From Myxococcales bacterium 68-20 (lineage in GTDB: Bacteria > Myxococcota_A > Polyangia > Polyangiales > Polyangiaceae): a stretch of DNA of 39,518 bases. Where the stretch lies: NCBI GenBank assembly GCA_001899635.1, contig MKVQ01000045.1, positions 1 through 39,518 on the forward strand. Direction: 5' to 3'. The translations under genes and the position numbers were made by a program. The notes under the pieces are model-generated. The model did not search any database, was not told the origin of the DNA, and saw nothing but the letters and a program-made list of their open reading frames with translations. How positions within the stretch are numbered: position 1 is the stretch's first letter; the number at the start of each line of letters is the position of its first letter. Of this stretch, positions 8,253 to 16,563 are shown in pieces.

Positions 8253-9683
8253 ATGCGCCGTATCCATTGCTGGTCCGCCGCAGGCGCCGTGTCGTTCGTT
8301 TCCTTGTGCGTCGGAGCCTGCTCGGCGGACGATGTCATCGGGGCCACGTTGGCGCCGGACGCGAGCGTCGAGCCAACCTCCGATGTATTCGATGGAGGGG
8401 ACGCTGCACCGGTCGACGGCGGCGTCGACCTCGATGCGCTCGATCGCGTCGAATGTGGAGTGACTCCGTGTGTCACCGCGCTTGCGGCTCGCGGCGGAGC
8501 CCATATATGCGCGCTGCTGTCCGACCAAACGGTGCGCTGTTGGGGAGCCAATACAGACGGGCAGCTCGGTCGCGAATCTTTCGACGACGCCAGCGGCGCT
8601 CTCTCCAGCAGCGGCAGGCCGCTCCCCGTCGTCGGGCTCGACAAGGTCACGCAGATCAGCGCGACGGGGCGCGAACGGACGGGGACGAGCTGCGCGCGTC
8701 GCGAGGACGGGGCGGTGATGTGTTGGGGCGGCAATCGACATGGCGAGCTTGGGCTGAGCGCCGACCGGCCAGCCGTCGACGCGAATCCACACCCGACACC
8801 GTCTGCCGTTCAAGGACTCGTCCCGGTACGACGCGTCGACCTCGGCGGATCGTTTGCCTGCGCAACCTCGCCGCCCGACGCGGTGTCCGCAGGAGAGTCG
8901 TCGTTCGCTGACTCCGGCGTCAACGCAGGCGGGGGGAGAATGTATTGCTGGGGCTGGAACGACGCACTCCAGCTCGGGCGAGGTGAGCTTCAGCAAAAGC
9001 ACGGCGTCGCGGGTGAGACGGCCCTCGACTTTCGACGCGTCCTCATTGGCGCCGGCACACTCCGGAATGGCTTTGCGATCCGTGACAACGGGGAGCTCTT
9101 GTCCTGGGGTGGCGCCCTCTTGAGCAGGAGCGACAGCGTCACCAGCACGGCGCTCGATGCCCTGGGGCGTTCGTCGTCCTTCGACGTCGACGGACGACCT
9201 CTATCTATTCCTCGCTTGTACGACGTTCGACGGATATCCGCCGGGGATACTTTCGCGTGTGCGGTGAGCGCCGGCAGCGCGTATTGCTGGGGCCGGAGCG
9301 AGGTCGGTGCGCTCGGCAACGGGACGAGCCAGGACGAACCGGTTCCGTTCGCGGTCCCACTGTCGACGTCGGAGCGCATCGTGGACATCGCCACGAGCAA
9401 CGCGACGACCTGCGCGCGTACGATCGACCGGAACGTCTACTGTTGGGGCGACAACACCAAGGGACAGCTCGGCGACGGTACCGCGCTACGCCAGTTCTAC
9501 CCGCTCCAGGTGAGCGCTCTGTCGCGGGGCGAGGTCGTCCAGATAGTCGCGATGGACGCGGCGACCTGTGCCCTGCTCCGAGAGGGCTCGGTCCTGTGCT
9601 GGGGCAGCAACATCGATGGGCAGCTAGGTCTCGGTGGCGCGGACGATCAGCCGCACTACGTTCCGCAGCCTGTCGTCTTTTGA
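8253..9683 (+). CDS. RCC1-repeat lipoprotein (operon A, gene 4)
   Basis: 476-aa predicted lipoprotein with lipobox CVGAC (Cys23) and a linker rich in Asp and Val. A conserved preamble VECGVTPCVTALAA precedes seven RCC1-type blades, recognised by CWGxNxxGQLG strands (CWGANTDGQLG, CWGGNRHGELG, CWGWNDALQLG, SWGGALLSR, CWGRSEVGALG, CWGDNTKGQLG, CWGSNIDGQLG). RCC1 proteins fold as seven-bladed propellers; the secreted bacterial versions have no known partner. The start is the ATG 4 bp after the previous stop, chosen for its position and the signal peptide. The operon B counterpart (29310-30650) shares the preamble pattern and seven blades. Confidence 0.87.
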   Translation: MRRIHCWSAAGAVSFVSLCVGACSADDVIGATLAPDASVEPTSDVFDGGDAAPVDGGVDLDALDRVECGVTPCVTALAARGGAHICALLSDQTVRCWGANTDGQLGRESFDDASGALSSSGRPLPVVGLDKVTQISATGRERTGTSCARREDGAVMCWGGNRHGELGLSADRPAVDANPHPTPSAVQGLVPVRRVDLGGSFACATSPPDAVSAGESSFADSGVNAGGGRMYCWGWNDALQLGRGELQQKHGVAGETALDFRRVLIGAGTLRNGFAIRDNGELLSWGGALLSRSDSVTSTALDALGRSSSFDVDGRPLSIPRLYDVRRISAGDTFACAVSAGSAYCWGRSEVGALGNGTSQDEPVPFAVPLSTSERIVDIATSNATTCARTIDRNVYCWGDNTKGQLGDGTALRQFYPLQVSALSRGEVVQIVAMDAATCALLREGSVLCWGSNIDGQLGLGGADDQPHYVPQPVVF

Positions 9684-9728
9684 CGTGAGAGAGCGATTCT
9701 AGGCGTTCACCCGCAGCGAGGGACCACG

Positions 9729-11630
9729 ATGTCGTCACGGTCAGCTTTTCAATCTGCCCTTCGGGCTGTCCGGCGGCTCTCGTCCGGATTTCGGGTTAGT
9801 TCGGTGAAGGGAGGCGCTCACCTCTGGCCGATCGTCGTCCTCGCAGGAGCGCTCGGATTCTTCGGGGGGGCGAGCGCATGCAGCGCGCGTTCACGCATCT
9901 TCGATCCCGACGAGGTCGACGCCGGTGGTGTCGCCGTGGACTTTTCATCCGATGCGTCGCCCTCCTCCTCCTGTAACGGCGACCTGCGACGCTGCTCGCG
10001 AGATCTGCACTCCCTCGTGGACGACTGTACGGGTGCCGTCGTGATGGAGTGCCCATCCGACCAGGGGTGTGCGAACGGAAAATGCGTTCCCGCTTGCGAA
10101 AGCGCGGAGGAGAACTCGGGCACGATCGGTTGTTCTTTCTGGACGACGCCGTCGGCCGGTGAGCGATTCGACGAGAGCCGAGGCGGTTGCTTCGCCATGT
10201 TCGTGGCCAACTCGTGGAATAGCCCCGTTCAGCTTCACGTCAGCTACGGGGACGAGGCTATCGACTTCTCGGAGGCCACGTACTTGCCTCGCGCGAATGG
10301 TGGTGAGCTCGAGTACGAGCCGTTGAACGGACCGCTTCCCCCGGGCGAGCTGGCCGTCATCTTCCTCTCTCACGATATGAACCAGAGCGATGCAGTGTCC
10401 TTCGTTGGATGTCCTCGCGCGCCCGGGCGCAAGGCGATGTCATTGCCCATGACTTCGGACAAGACGAAGGCGTTCCAACTGACGACGGATCGCCCGGTCA
10501 GTGCCTACTCCATGTTCCCTTACGGTGGCGCCAAGAGTCACGTTCCCACGGCCACGCTACTCATTCCAACTTCAGCATGGGGGAACAATTATCTCGTCAT
10601 CGATGCGTGGCCCGGGCCGGAACGGGTGAGAATCGGCACGACGAGGGCCGCGCTTCAGATCGTGGCTGCGGATGACGACACGCATGTCCGGATTGGGACC
10701 GAGCTGAATCTCCCCCCTGGGGTCGCGTCGTCCGTGCTGCAGGGTCGCACGGAGATTACGCTCTCGAAGGGCGAGCTCCTGCACGTCATCCAACCGAAGG
10801 AGCTGACGGGAACCCCGATCGAAGCCGACAAGCCGATCGCCGTGTTTGGCGGGGCCGAATGTCTCAATATCCCTGCGGACAAGGGGGCGTGCGAAAGCGC
10901 TCAGCAGCAGATTCCTCCGATTCGTGCATGGGGAACGGAGTATGCGGGCGTCCGATATCCCAACCGCCTCGCGGTCTATGATCCGGGGATGTCGAACGTC
11001 ACGGAGGAGCTCGTTCCATGGCGCATCGTCGGGGCGGCCAACGGCACCGTGCTCAAGTACGACCCTGCTCCGCCTGCAGGCGCGCCAGAGAGGTTGTCCC
11101 AAGGGCAGGATGCGATGTTCTGGTCCAATACACCCTTCGTCGTGAAGAGTCAGGATGCGGAGCATCCTTTCTATCTTGCTGGCTACATGACCGGCTGCGA
11201 GTCTATTCCTGAATTGACGGTTCGCGACTATCCGGGAGATCCGGAGTTTGTGAATGTTGTTCCGGCGCAGCAGTATCTCGACAAGTACGTGTTCTTTGCG
11301 GACATGTCCTATGCGTACACGAGCCTGGTCGTCGTTCGTCGGGATGAGGGGCGAGGGTTCGAAGATGTGCGTCTGGACTGTGCGGGGCTCATTGCCGATT
11401 GGCGACCGATTGGCAAAGATGGGCGCTTTGAATATGCTTATGTAAATATGGTGCGCGGTTTTAGGCCGCAGTCGTTCCCCGCCGGAGAGTGTACGAACGG
11501 CGTGCATGAGATTCAGAGCAATGGCCCCTTCACCGTGACCGTCTGGGGCTTCGGCAGAGCGTCGAGCTACGCCTATCCGGCAGGTGCGGGTGTGCGCACG
11601 CTCTCGGCTACGCAGGTGTCCGTCAGATAG
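9729..11630 (+). CDS. IgGFc-binding-protein-like lipoprotein (operon A, gene 5)
   Basis: 633 aa. A long basic N-terminus leads to a hydrophobic segment and the lipobox GASAC (Cys51); an in-frame GTG near 9804 could be the true start, giving a normal-length signal. An N-terminal Cys-rich part (SCNGDLRRCSRD, then CANGKCVPAC) is followed by a large beta-rich region typical of the IgGFc_binding N-terminal family seen in Myxococcota (markers NNYLVIDAWP, ADDDTHVRIG, GELLHVIQ, PIAVFGG, GTEYAGVRYP, PFYLAGYMTGC, FTVTVWGFG). Despite the family name, no immunoglobulin binding should be assumed. The 45-bp gap to gene 4 is compatible with co-transcription. In operon B this position is taken by a vWA protein. 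Confidence 0.82.
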   Translation: MSSRSAFQSALRAVRRLSSGFRVSSVKGGAHLWPIVVLAGALGFFGGASACSARSRIFDPDEVDAGGVAVDFSSDASPSSSCNGDLRRCSRDLHSLVDDCTGAVVMECPSDQGCANGKCVPACESAEENSGTIGCSFWTTPSAGERFDESRGGCFAMFVANSWNSPVQLHVSYGDEAIDFSEATYLPRANGGELEYEPLNGPLPPGELAVIFLSHDMNQSDAVSFVGCPRAPGRKAMSLPMTSDKTKAFQLTTDRPVSAYSMFPYGGAKSHVPTATLLIPTSAWGNNYLVIDAWPGPERVRIGTTRAALQIVAADDDTHVRIGTELNLPPGVASSVLQGRTEITLSKGELLHVIQPKELTGTPIEADKPIAVFGGAECLNIPADKGACESAQQQIPPIRAWGTEYAGVRYPNRLAVYDPGMSNVTEELVPWRIVGAANGTVLKYDPAPPAGAPERLSQGQDAMFWSNTPFVVKSQDAEHPFYLAGYMTGCESIPELTVRDYPGDPEFVNVVPAQQYLDKYVFFADMSYAYTSLVVVRRDEGRGFEDVRLDCAGLIADWRPIGKDGRFEYAYVNMVRGFRPQSFPAGECTNGVHEIQSNGPFTVTVWGFGRASSYAYPAGAGVRTLSATQVSVR

Positions 11631-11654
11631 GTCGCGGCTTTTACGGCCTCGACA

Positions 11655-11690
11655 CAGAAGCAGAAGCAGAAGCAGAAGCAGAAGCAGAGG
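11655..11690 (+). repeat. hexanucleotide tandem repeat at a ribosome-binding site
   Basis: Five exact copies of CAGAAG followed by a sixth, CAGAGG, end four bases before the ATG of the next gene. The last copy supplies the GAGG Shine-Dalgarno, and each upstream copy offers a weaker AGAAG. Because the array lies outside the coding region, copy-number change would alter leader length or RBS multiplicity rather than frame. Confidence 0.9.
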
Positions 11691-11694
11691 AAGC

Positions 11695-12954
11695 ATGAAC
11701 TTCAAAGCGGCGGCGCGTAGCTGGAGCATTGTGCAGTCTTTCGCCCTCGCGGGGTGTGCAGCCGCAGATGCGCCGCGAAGCGATTTCCCTCCGGACGCTT
11801 CGCAGGTCGACGTACTCGAGCGCGACGGCGGCATCGACGACGCGTCTGCCTCGGACGCCGACTCCGAGCGTCATCGAGGTCCGCGAGCGGACGCTGGCGT
11901 CGGAGAGGAGTCTACTGTCGAGGATATGTGGGCTGGACCCGCCATGACTTGCGCGCGGGTGAATCGTTCGGGCGTCGTCACCACGAAGTGTTGGGGGGAC
12001 AATCGGGCGGGGCAGCTCGGGCGCGGGGAAGCTTCTGCTACTTCGGTGGAGACCTTCGTTCCTCAGGCGATCCTGATGGATGATGGCTCGCAGGTCGTGG
12101 CGGTACGGAATACCATCGATTACGCAACTCAGAAGGTACGGACGTGCATTGTTTTGCGCGACAAGACCCTGAAGTGCTGGGGGAGCCGGTGGGACTCGAT
12201 CGATCCTCTGGCTGGCGTGGTGACTGCGCCGCCTGACGTGCCGTTGCTCGCGGGCGTCGAGGACGTGAGAATGGGGGAGGGGTTTCTTTGCGCGCGTCTG
12301 GAGAGCTCGAACGTCGCATGTTGGGGGGCCAACCAAGACGGCCAGCTGGGGCTCGGAACGCGAGACTATTCCCTTCACGAGCTTCCCGCAGAGATTCCGA
12401 ACTTCACAGCCGACGAGATCGCACTCTCGAATAGCCTCGCATGCGGAAGGAAGGGAGGTGAGGTGTCGTGTTGGGGCGGCTGGGGATCCAACTCCTCGTT
12501 CGGTTCTAGTCCGACCAAGGTCGCGGATCTGCACGGTGTGACCCAGATCCGTGGCGGCGGAGACGCCGTGTGTGCACTTGCGAGCGACAGCACGATCTGG
12601 TGCTGGACCGCGGATGGGGCGATGTCGCATCTGCTCGACCCGACGGAGGCTGAGCCGCAGCGCCTGCTCGAAAACGTTGCGGAGTTTGACATGGGGTCGA
12701 AGGCAACGTCGATCTTCCTCAGGATGAAGGATGGGACTGTGCGTTTTCGCGGGGCGGCGAACAACGCTGCGATCGTCACGTCAACCGTCGAAGGCATCGT
12801 GGATCCGATTCGCGTCGTCCTCGGACAGTCGCACCAATGCGCGATCATGTCCGACGAGACCGTTCGATGCTGGGGGGCGAACGTCTTCGGGCAGCTCGCC
12901 GTCGATCCGAAGCTCTTGAAGCAGAGCTCTCTGTCGGTGAAGGTCCATTTGTAA
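11695..12954 (+). CDS. RCC1-repeat lipoprotein (operon A, gene 6)
   Basis: 419 aa. The ATG follows an AGAGGAAGC ribosome-binding site generated by a short tandem repeat. The lipobox is ALAGC (Cys21), then an Asp-rich linker. There are seven RCC1-like blades, several degenerate: CWGDNRAGQLG, CWGSRWDSID, CWGANQDGQLG, CWGGWGSNSS, CWTADGAMSH, RFRGAANNAA and CWGANVFGQLA. The frame is open upstream through the tandem repeat, but that extension is low-complexity Arg-Ser and lacks a signal peptide, so it is rejected. It sits 64 bp after the IgGFc-binding-like gene. Role as for other secreted RCC1 proteins: unknown, probably protein or ligand binding at the cell surface. Confidence 0.85.
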   Translation: MNFKAAARSWSIVQSFALAGCAAADAPRSDFPPDASQVDVLERDGGIDDASASDADSERHRGPRADAGVGEESTVEDMWAGPAMTCARVNRSGVVTTKCWGDNRAGQLGRGEASATSVETFVPQAILMDDGSQVVAVRNTIDYATQKVRTCIVLRDKTLKCWGSRWDSIDPLAGVVTAPPDVPLLAGVEDVRMGEGFLCARLESSNVACWGANQDGQLGLGTRDYSLHELPAEIPNFTADEIALSNSLACGRKGGEVSCWGGWGSNSSFGSSPTKVADLHGVTQIRGGGDAVCALASDSTIWCWTADGAMSHLLDPTEAEPQRLLENVAEFDMGSKATSIFLRMKDGTVRFRGAANNAAIVTSTVEGIVDPIRVVLGQSHQCAIMSDETVRCWGANVFGQLAVDPKLLKQSSLSVKVHL

Positions 12955-13231
12955 TCGGCGGCGCAACTCGCCTCGGCTTCTACGGCGCAACTCGGTTGCG
13001 CTGATTGAAGAAAAGTAGAATGCGAGTGCTCAGAGCGGTTGCCTTGGACCGAGCTCGACGCCCGCTCGTCGATTCGGGCGGGCGGCGCGCTCGGGCCATG
13101 CAAGCGAGCACCGCTATAGAGCTCGCTGAGGACTGCGCCAACGTGGGGCAGCCGGCTCGAGCCACGAACCAAACCCCTTGCCTGTGGGCGAGGTTTGCTG
13201 AGTTGACCTGTAGCAGGAAGCTGGGGAAGTT

Positions 13232-15175
13232 ATGATAACTTTACGATTGGTAAACGCGGTTTGGCCGGCCTCTGCGATCGTCACTATCGTCCTGGCCGGC
13301 GCTTGCGCCGACCAGGACGTCACCCCGTCGAACGACGCGGACAGCTCCAATACCGAGCATGCTGGTAGCTACGATGGCGGGGCCGCGCCCACGACGTGCC
13401 CATACGGGAGCTGGGACAACCATGGGTGCGTCCCATGGTCCAACTGCGCGCCGGGAACCTACGTCGCGAAGGCGCCCTCCGCCACCTCGGACCGCACCTG
13501 CGCAACCTGCACGGGCGGGACTTTCAGCACGAAGTTCGATGCGGAGAGCTGCACTCCCTGGACCACGTGTTCGCCAGGCACCCACGTGAGCCGTCTCGGC
13601 ACGAGGAACGCCGATCAACAGTGCGCTCCGTGTGAAGAGGGCACCTACTCTTTGTCGCCGAACCAGAGCACGTGCTTGCCGGCCAACGCGTGCGCTGCCG
13701 GCACGGTGCAAACGAAGGCGGGAACGTCGACGTCGGGGCCCGTCTGCGCATCCTGTAAGGTCGGGACCCATTGCGCGGGAGGCACTGCCCCCGAGGAGCC
13801 CTGCGCGAGCGGCACCTGGGATCACGATGGCAAACCGGGGACGGCATGCGTCGCTTGGGTCGACTGCGTGCCTGGACTGTCCGTCGTGGCGGACGGAACT
13901 GCGACGAGCGATCGGACGTGCGCCGCATGCGGGGGCGGGACGTTCAGCGCAGTCGCCAACGCCGCGACGTGCGCGGCCTGGACCGAATGTTCGCCAGGCA
14001 GCTTCGTGAGCACGGCCGGGACCGGCGTCGCGGATCGCCAGTGCACGCCCTGTCCCGCGGGACAGACGAGCACGACCTCGAATGCTACTGCCTGCACTCC
14101 GCAGGCCGCCGACGGCGGGGCGCCTGGCATCAAGCTCGTTGGCGGCACCAACCACAGCTGCGCGCGCCTCACCGACGGCTCCGTCCGCTGCTGGGGGAGC
14201 AACACCTTCGGCCAGCTCGGCGACGGGACGACGACGCAAAGGCTTGCCCCCACCCCCGTCCCCGACCTCTCCGGTGTCGAGCAGCTCGCCGCAGGCGCTT
14301 ATCACATCTGCGCCCGCCTCACAGGGGGCACCGTCAGCTGCTGGGGGTGGAATTCCAACGGCCAGCTCGGCGATGGAACGACAGTCAACAAGCTTACCCC
14401 CACCCCCGTCCCCGATCTCTTCGGCGTCGAAGAGATCGTTGCGGCCAACACTTTTACCTGCGCACGCCTCGCGGGCGGCTCTGTCCGTTGCTGGGGACAG
14501 AATAACAGCGGCCAGGTCGGTGACGGAACGACGACGAACAGGCTGACCCCCACCACCGTTACCGACCTCGCCGGCGTCGAAGGGCTCGCGGTGGGTTCGA
14601 GCAATAACCACATGTGCGCACGCCTCGCGGGTGGCTCCGTCCGCTGCTGGGGACAGAACTTCTACGGCCAGCTCGGCGATGGAACGACGACGACCAGGCT
14701 AACCCCAACCGCCGTCCCCGATCTCTCCGACGTCGAAGAGCTGGCTGCGGGCGGTTCCCATACCTGCGCGCGCGTCGCGGGCGGCTCCGTCCGTTGTTGG
14801 GGGCGGAACCTCTACGGACAGCTCGGCGACGAAACGACAGTCGACAAGCTTACCCCTACCGCCGTCTCCTTCCTCTCCGGTGTCACGAGGCTCGTCGCTG
14901 GCAACTTTCACACCTGCGTGCGCGTCACGGATGGTGCCGTCCGCTGCTGGGGGCACAACTTTTTCGGCCAGGTCGGCGACGGAACGACGACGAACCGATC
15001 GATCCTCACGGCCATCCCCGGCATCTCCGGCGTCACGGAGCTCGCCGCAGGCAGCAACCACTCCTGTCTGAGTGGTGGCGACGGCTCTGTTCGTTGCTGG
15101 GGACAGAACATCAACGGCCAGCTCGGCGACGGAGCGAAGGTGAACCGATCCTCGCCGACGCTCGTGGGGTGGTAG
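13232..15175 (+). CDS. TNFR-like Cys-rich plus RCC1-repeat lipoprotein (operon A, gene 7)
   Basis: 647 aa. The lipobox is LAGAC (Cys25). Residues about 50-295 carry TNFR/GCC2-GCC3-like Cys-rich units (CTGGTFSTKFDAESCTPW, CSPGTHVSR, CEEGTYSLSPNQSTC, CGGGTFSAVANAATC). Residues about 300-647 are seven RCC1 blades, each with a CWGxNxxGQLGDGTT core. The RCC1 part is far more uniform than in the neighbouring genes, both in protein and DNA, and has a 150-bp period. The gap from gene 6 is 277 bp, so it may have its own promoter; a palindrome follows its stop. The architecture suggests a stalk of disulfide modules displaying a propeller. Confidence 0.87.
   Translation: MITLRLVNAVWPASAIVTIVLAGACADQDVTPSNDADSSNTEHAGSYDGGAAPTTCPYGSWDNHGCVPWSNCAPGTYVAKAPSATSDRTCATCTGGTFSTKFDAESCTPWTTCSPGTHVSRLGTRNADQQCAPCEEGTYSLSPNQSTCLPANACAAGTVQTKAGTSTSGPVCASCKVGTHCAGGTAPEEPCASGTWDHDGKPGTACVAWVDCVPGLSVVADGTATSDRTCAACGGGTFSAVANAATCAAWTECSPGSFVSTAGTGVADRQCTPCPAGQTSTTSNATACTPQAADGGAPGIKLVGGTNHSCARLTDGSVRCWGSNTFGQLGDGTTTQRLAPTPVPDLSGVEQLAAGAYHICARLTGGTVSCWGWNSNGQLGDGTTVNKLTPTPVPDLFGVEEIVAANTFTCARLAGGSVRCWGQNNSGQVGDGTTTNRLTPTTVTDLAGVEGLAVGSSNNHMCARLAGGSVRCWGQNFYGQLGDGTTTTRLTPTAVPDLSDVEELAAGGSHTCARVAGGSVRCWGRNLYGQLGDETTVDKLTPTAVSFLSGVTRLVAGNFHTCVRVTDGAVRCWGHNFFGQVGDGTTTNRSILTAIPGISGVTELAAGSNHSCLSGGDGSVRCWGQNINGQLGDGAKVNRSSPTLVGW
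14130..15172 (+). repeat. seven near-identical 150-bp RCC1 coding repeats
   Basis: The TGC of successive Cys-Trp-Gly codons falls at 14189, 14339, 14489, 14645, 14795, 14945 and 15095, that is, spacings of 150, 150, 156, 150, 150 and 150 bp. Long stretches of each unit share DNA sequence (for example GGCGGCTCCGTCCG and CAGCTCGGCGA). The single 156-bp unit has two extra codons. The homogeneity implies recent duplication or gene conversion. Confidence 0.9.
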
Positions 15176-15190
15176 CGGCCTGAAGACGCT

Positions 15191-15240
15191 CGGCGGCATG
15201 TCCGAGCGTCCACGCTGAAGCGTCGACGCTCGGACCGCCG
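15191..15240 (+). terminator. 50-bp imperfect palindrome after operon A, possible terminator
   Basis: The arms CCGAGCGTC (15202-15210) and GACGCTCGG (15225-15233) pair perfectly, with ACGCT/AGCGT inside and an outer CGGCGG/CCGCCG pair (15191-15196, 15235-15240). There is no T-run after it, so it is not a classical intrinsic terminator; it may protect the mRNA 3' end or form a cruciform. It begins 15 bp after the stop of the last operon A gene. Confidence 0.5.
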
Positions 15241-15357
15241 GTTCATCGATCATGCGAGCGCGCAGGAGGACGAAGACGGTCGTCGCTCGGTCGGGAGTCG
15301 CGAACGAAGGCGGAAGGCGGGCCATGTGGTCCGAGACTTGCGTGGCCCCCCGACCGA

Positions 15358-16563
15358 GTGCTGAGAACCGTCGATTTACTACCGGTGGTCGACGCCGGCG
15401 CCGTGAGCACGCGGCTGCGAACGCTCCTTGCGAGCGGAGAGCACACGGCGCGGGCCCACCAGCTCGATCGCGCGCGCGAGCTGTTCGACTTGGCCTACGT
15501 GCTCGGCACTGCTGCTGGCGCGACCGACGAGGCGGCGCTGGGCCTCGCGGGGCTGGGTTACGTCGCGCACTTCCGAAGCGAGGTCCTCGCGGCCGAGGAC
15601 CTCTACACGCGCGCGCTGGAAACAGTGAGGGGGCCGGAGCCGCGGGGGCTGATCGCGACTCGGCTCGGCTTCGCTCACTACGACCGCGGCGAGCTGGACG
15701 CCGCGGTCGTAGTGCTGACCCGCGTCCTAGCCAACGCGCCGACGAGCGCGCTCGTCGGCCGCGCCATCGGCACCCTCGGCAACGTCGCGCGCGCTCGAGG
15801 AGAGAGCGATCGGGCGATCGCGCTCTACGACGAGGCTAGCCATGTCCTGGCCATCGCGGGGGAGAGACGCATGGCCGCGACGTTCGCGATGGACCGGGCG
15901 ATCGCCGAGCTGCTCCGGCGCCGTCCCCAGTCCGCGCTCGTGCAACTCGAGAAGCTCACACGCGACGAGGTCGTCCGCAACGAATCCCAGCTCGGATCGC
16001 TGGTGAACCACTACACGGCACTCGCGCGCCTTCACTGCGGGTTGCCTGCCGTCATCGCCGAGCCGTCGCCCGCCGATCCCGTGATCGTGCACTATCTCGC
16101 TCGAGCCTGCCGGATCGCCCGGACGCCTTCGCGTGACGCGATGATCGAGCTCGAGGAGACCGCGCCGCTCAACGCTCACGCGCGTGTGACGTTGCAGGTG
16201 GTGGACACGCTGTGCCGCCCCGGAGCCGCGCTGGGGGAGACGCGCGCGCTCGTCGTCGCGCGGAGCGGGTCCTTCTTTCGTCTTGGCCCCGAGGAGCTCG
16301 TGCCGCTCGCGCAGCGGCCCGTGCTCGCTCGCCTCTTGATCGCGCTGGCTCGCGCCCGTCTCGAGCGCCCCGGCGCCCCGATCGCAGGCGAGCGTCTCGC
16401 CGAGCTGACTTGGCCGGGGGAGCGGATGGGCGCCGGGGCGATGAAGAACCGAATCCACGTCGCCATCGCGACGCTGCGCAAGCTCGGGCTCCGCTCCGCG
16501 CTGGAATCATGCGGAGGCGGCTATCGCATCGATCGCGACGTCGACATCCTCATCGTGGATTGA
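15358..16563 (+). CDS. TPR protein with C-terminal winged-helix domain, putative regulator
   Basis: 401 aa, cytoplasmic. Residues about 20-200 are helical repeats of TPR type (ARAHQLDRARELFDLAYVLG, AAEDLYTRALETV, ARGESDRAIALYDEASHVL). Residues about 305-395 look like a winged-helix DNA-binding domain (FFRLGPEELVPLAQRPVLAR, then GERLAELTWPGE, MKNRIHVAIATLRKLGL, GGGYRID), in the style of OmpR/SARP C-terminal domains but placed at the C-terminus. The start is GTG at 15358; the true start is uncertain because no strong RBS is visible. It lies 182 bp after operon A on the same strand and could regulate a neighbour. Its 3' end overlaps the convergent Kelch gene by 14 bp. Confidence 0.75.
   Translation: MLRTVDLLPVVDAGAVSTRLRTLLASGEHTARAHQLDRARELFDLAYVLGTAAGATDEAALGLAGLGYVAHFRSEVLAAEDLYTRALETVRGPEPRGLIATRLGFAHYDRGELDAAVVVLTRVLANAPTSALVGRAIGTLGNVARARGESDRAIALYDEASHVLAIAGERRMAATFAMDRAIAELLRRRPQSALVQLEKLTRDEVVRNESQLGSLVNHYTALARLHCGLPAVIAEPSPADPVIVHYLARACRIARTPSRDAMIELEETAPLNAHARVTLQVVDTLCRPGAALGETRALVVARSGSFFRLGPEELVPLAQRPVLARLLIALARARLERPGAPIAGERLAELTWPGERMGAGAMKNRIHVAIATLRKLGLRSALESCGGGYRIDRDVDILIVD

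Noticed and set aside
11584-11694. Upstream extension of the RCC1 gene through the tandem repeat
   Set aside because: It would encode a run of Arg-Ser, precede the signal peptide and overlap the previous gene.
13241-14611. Long antisense open frame over the TNFR/RCC1 gene
   Set aside because: It mirrors the GC-rich repeats of the real gene, is repetitive and Arg/Gly-rich, and has no signal peptide or domain.
14130-15172. CRISPR array
   Set aside because: The regular spacing is 150 bp, inside a coding sequence with RCC1 blades; there are no short repeats with unique spacers and no cas genes.
4765-15175. Antiphage defence or secretion system in operon A
   Set aside because: No nuclease, ATPase, protease or secretion component is present; all products are exported binding-type proteins.
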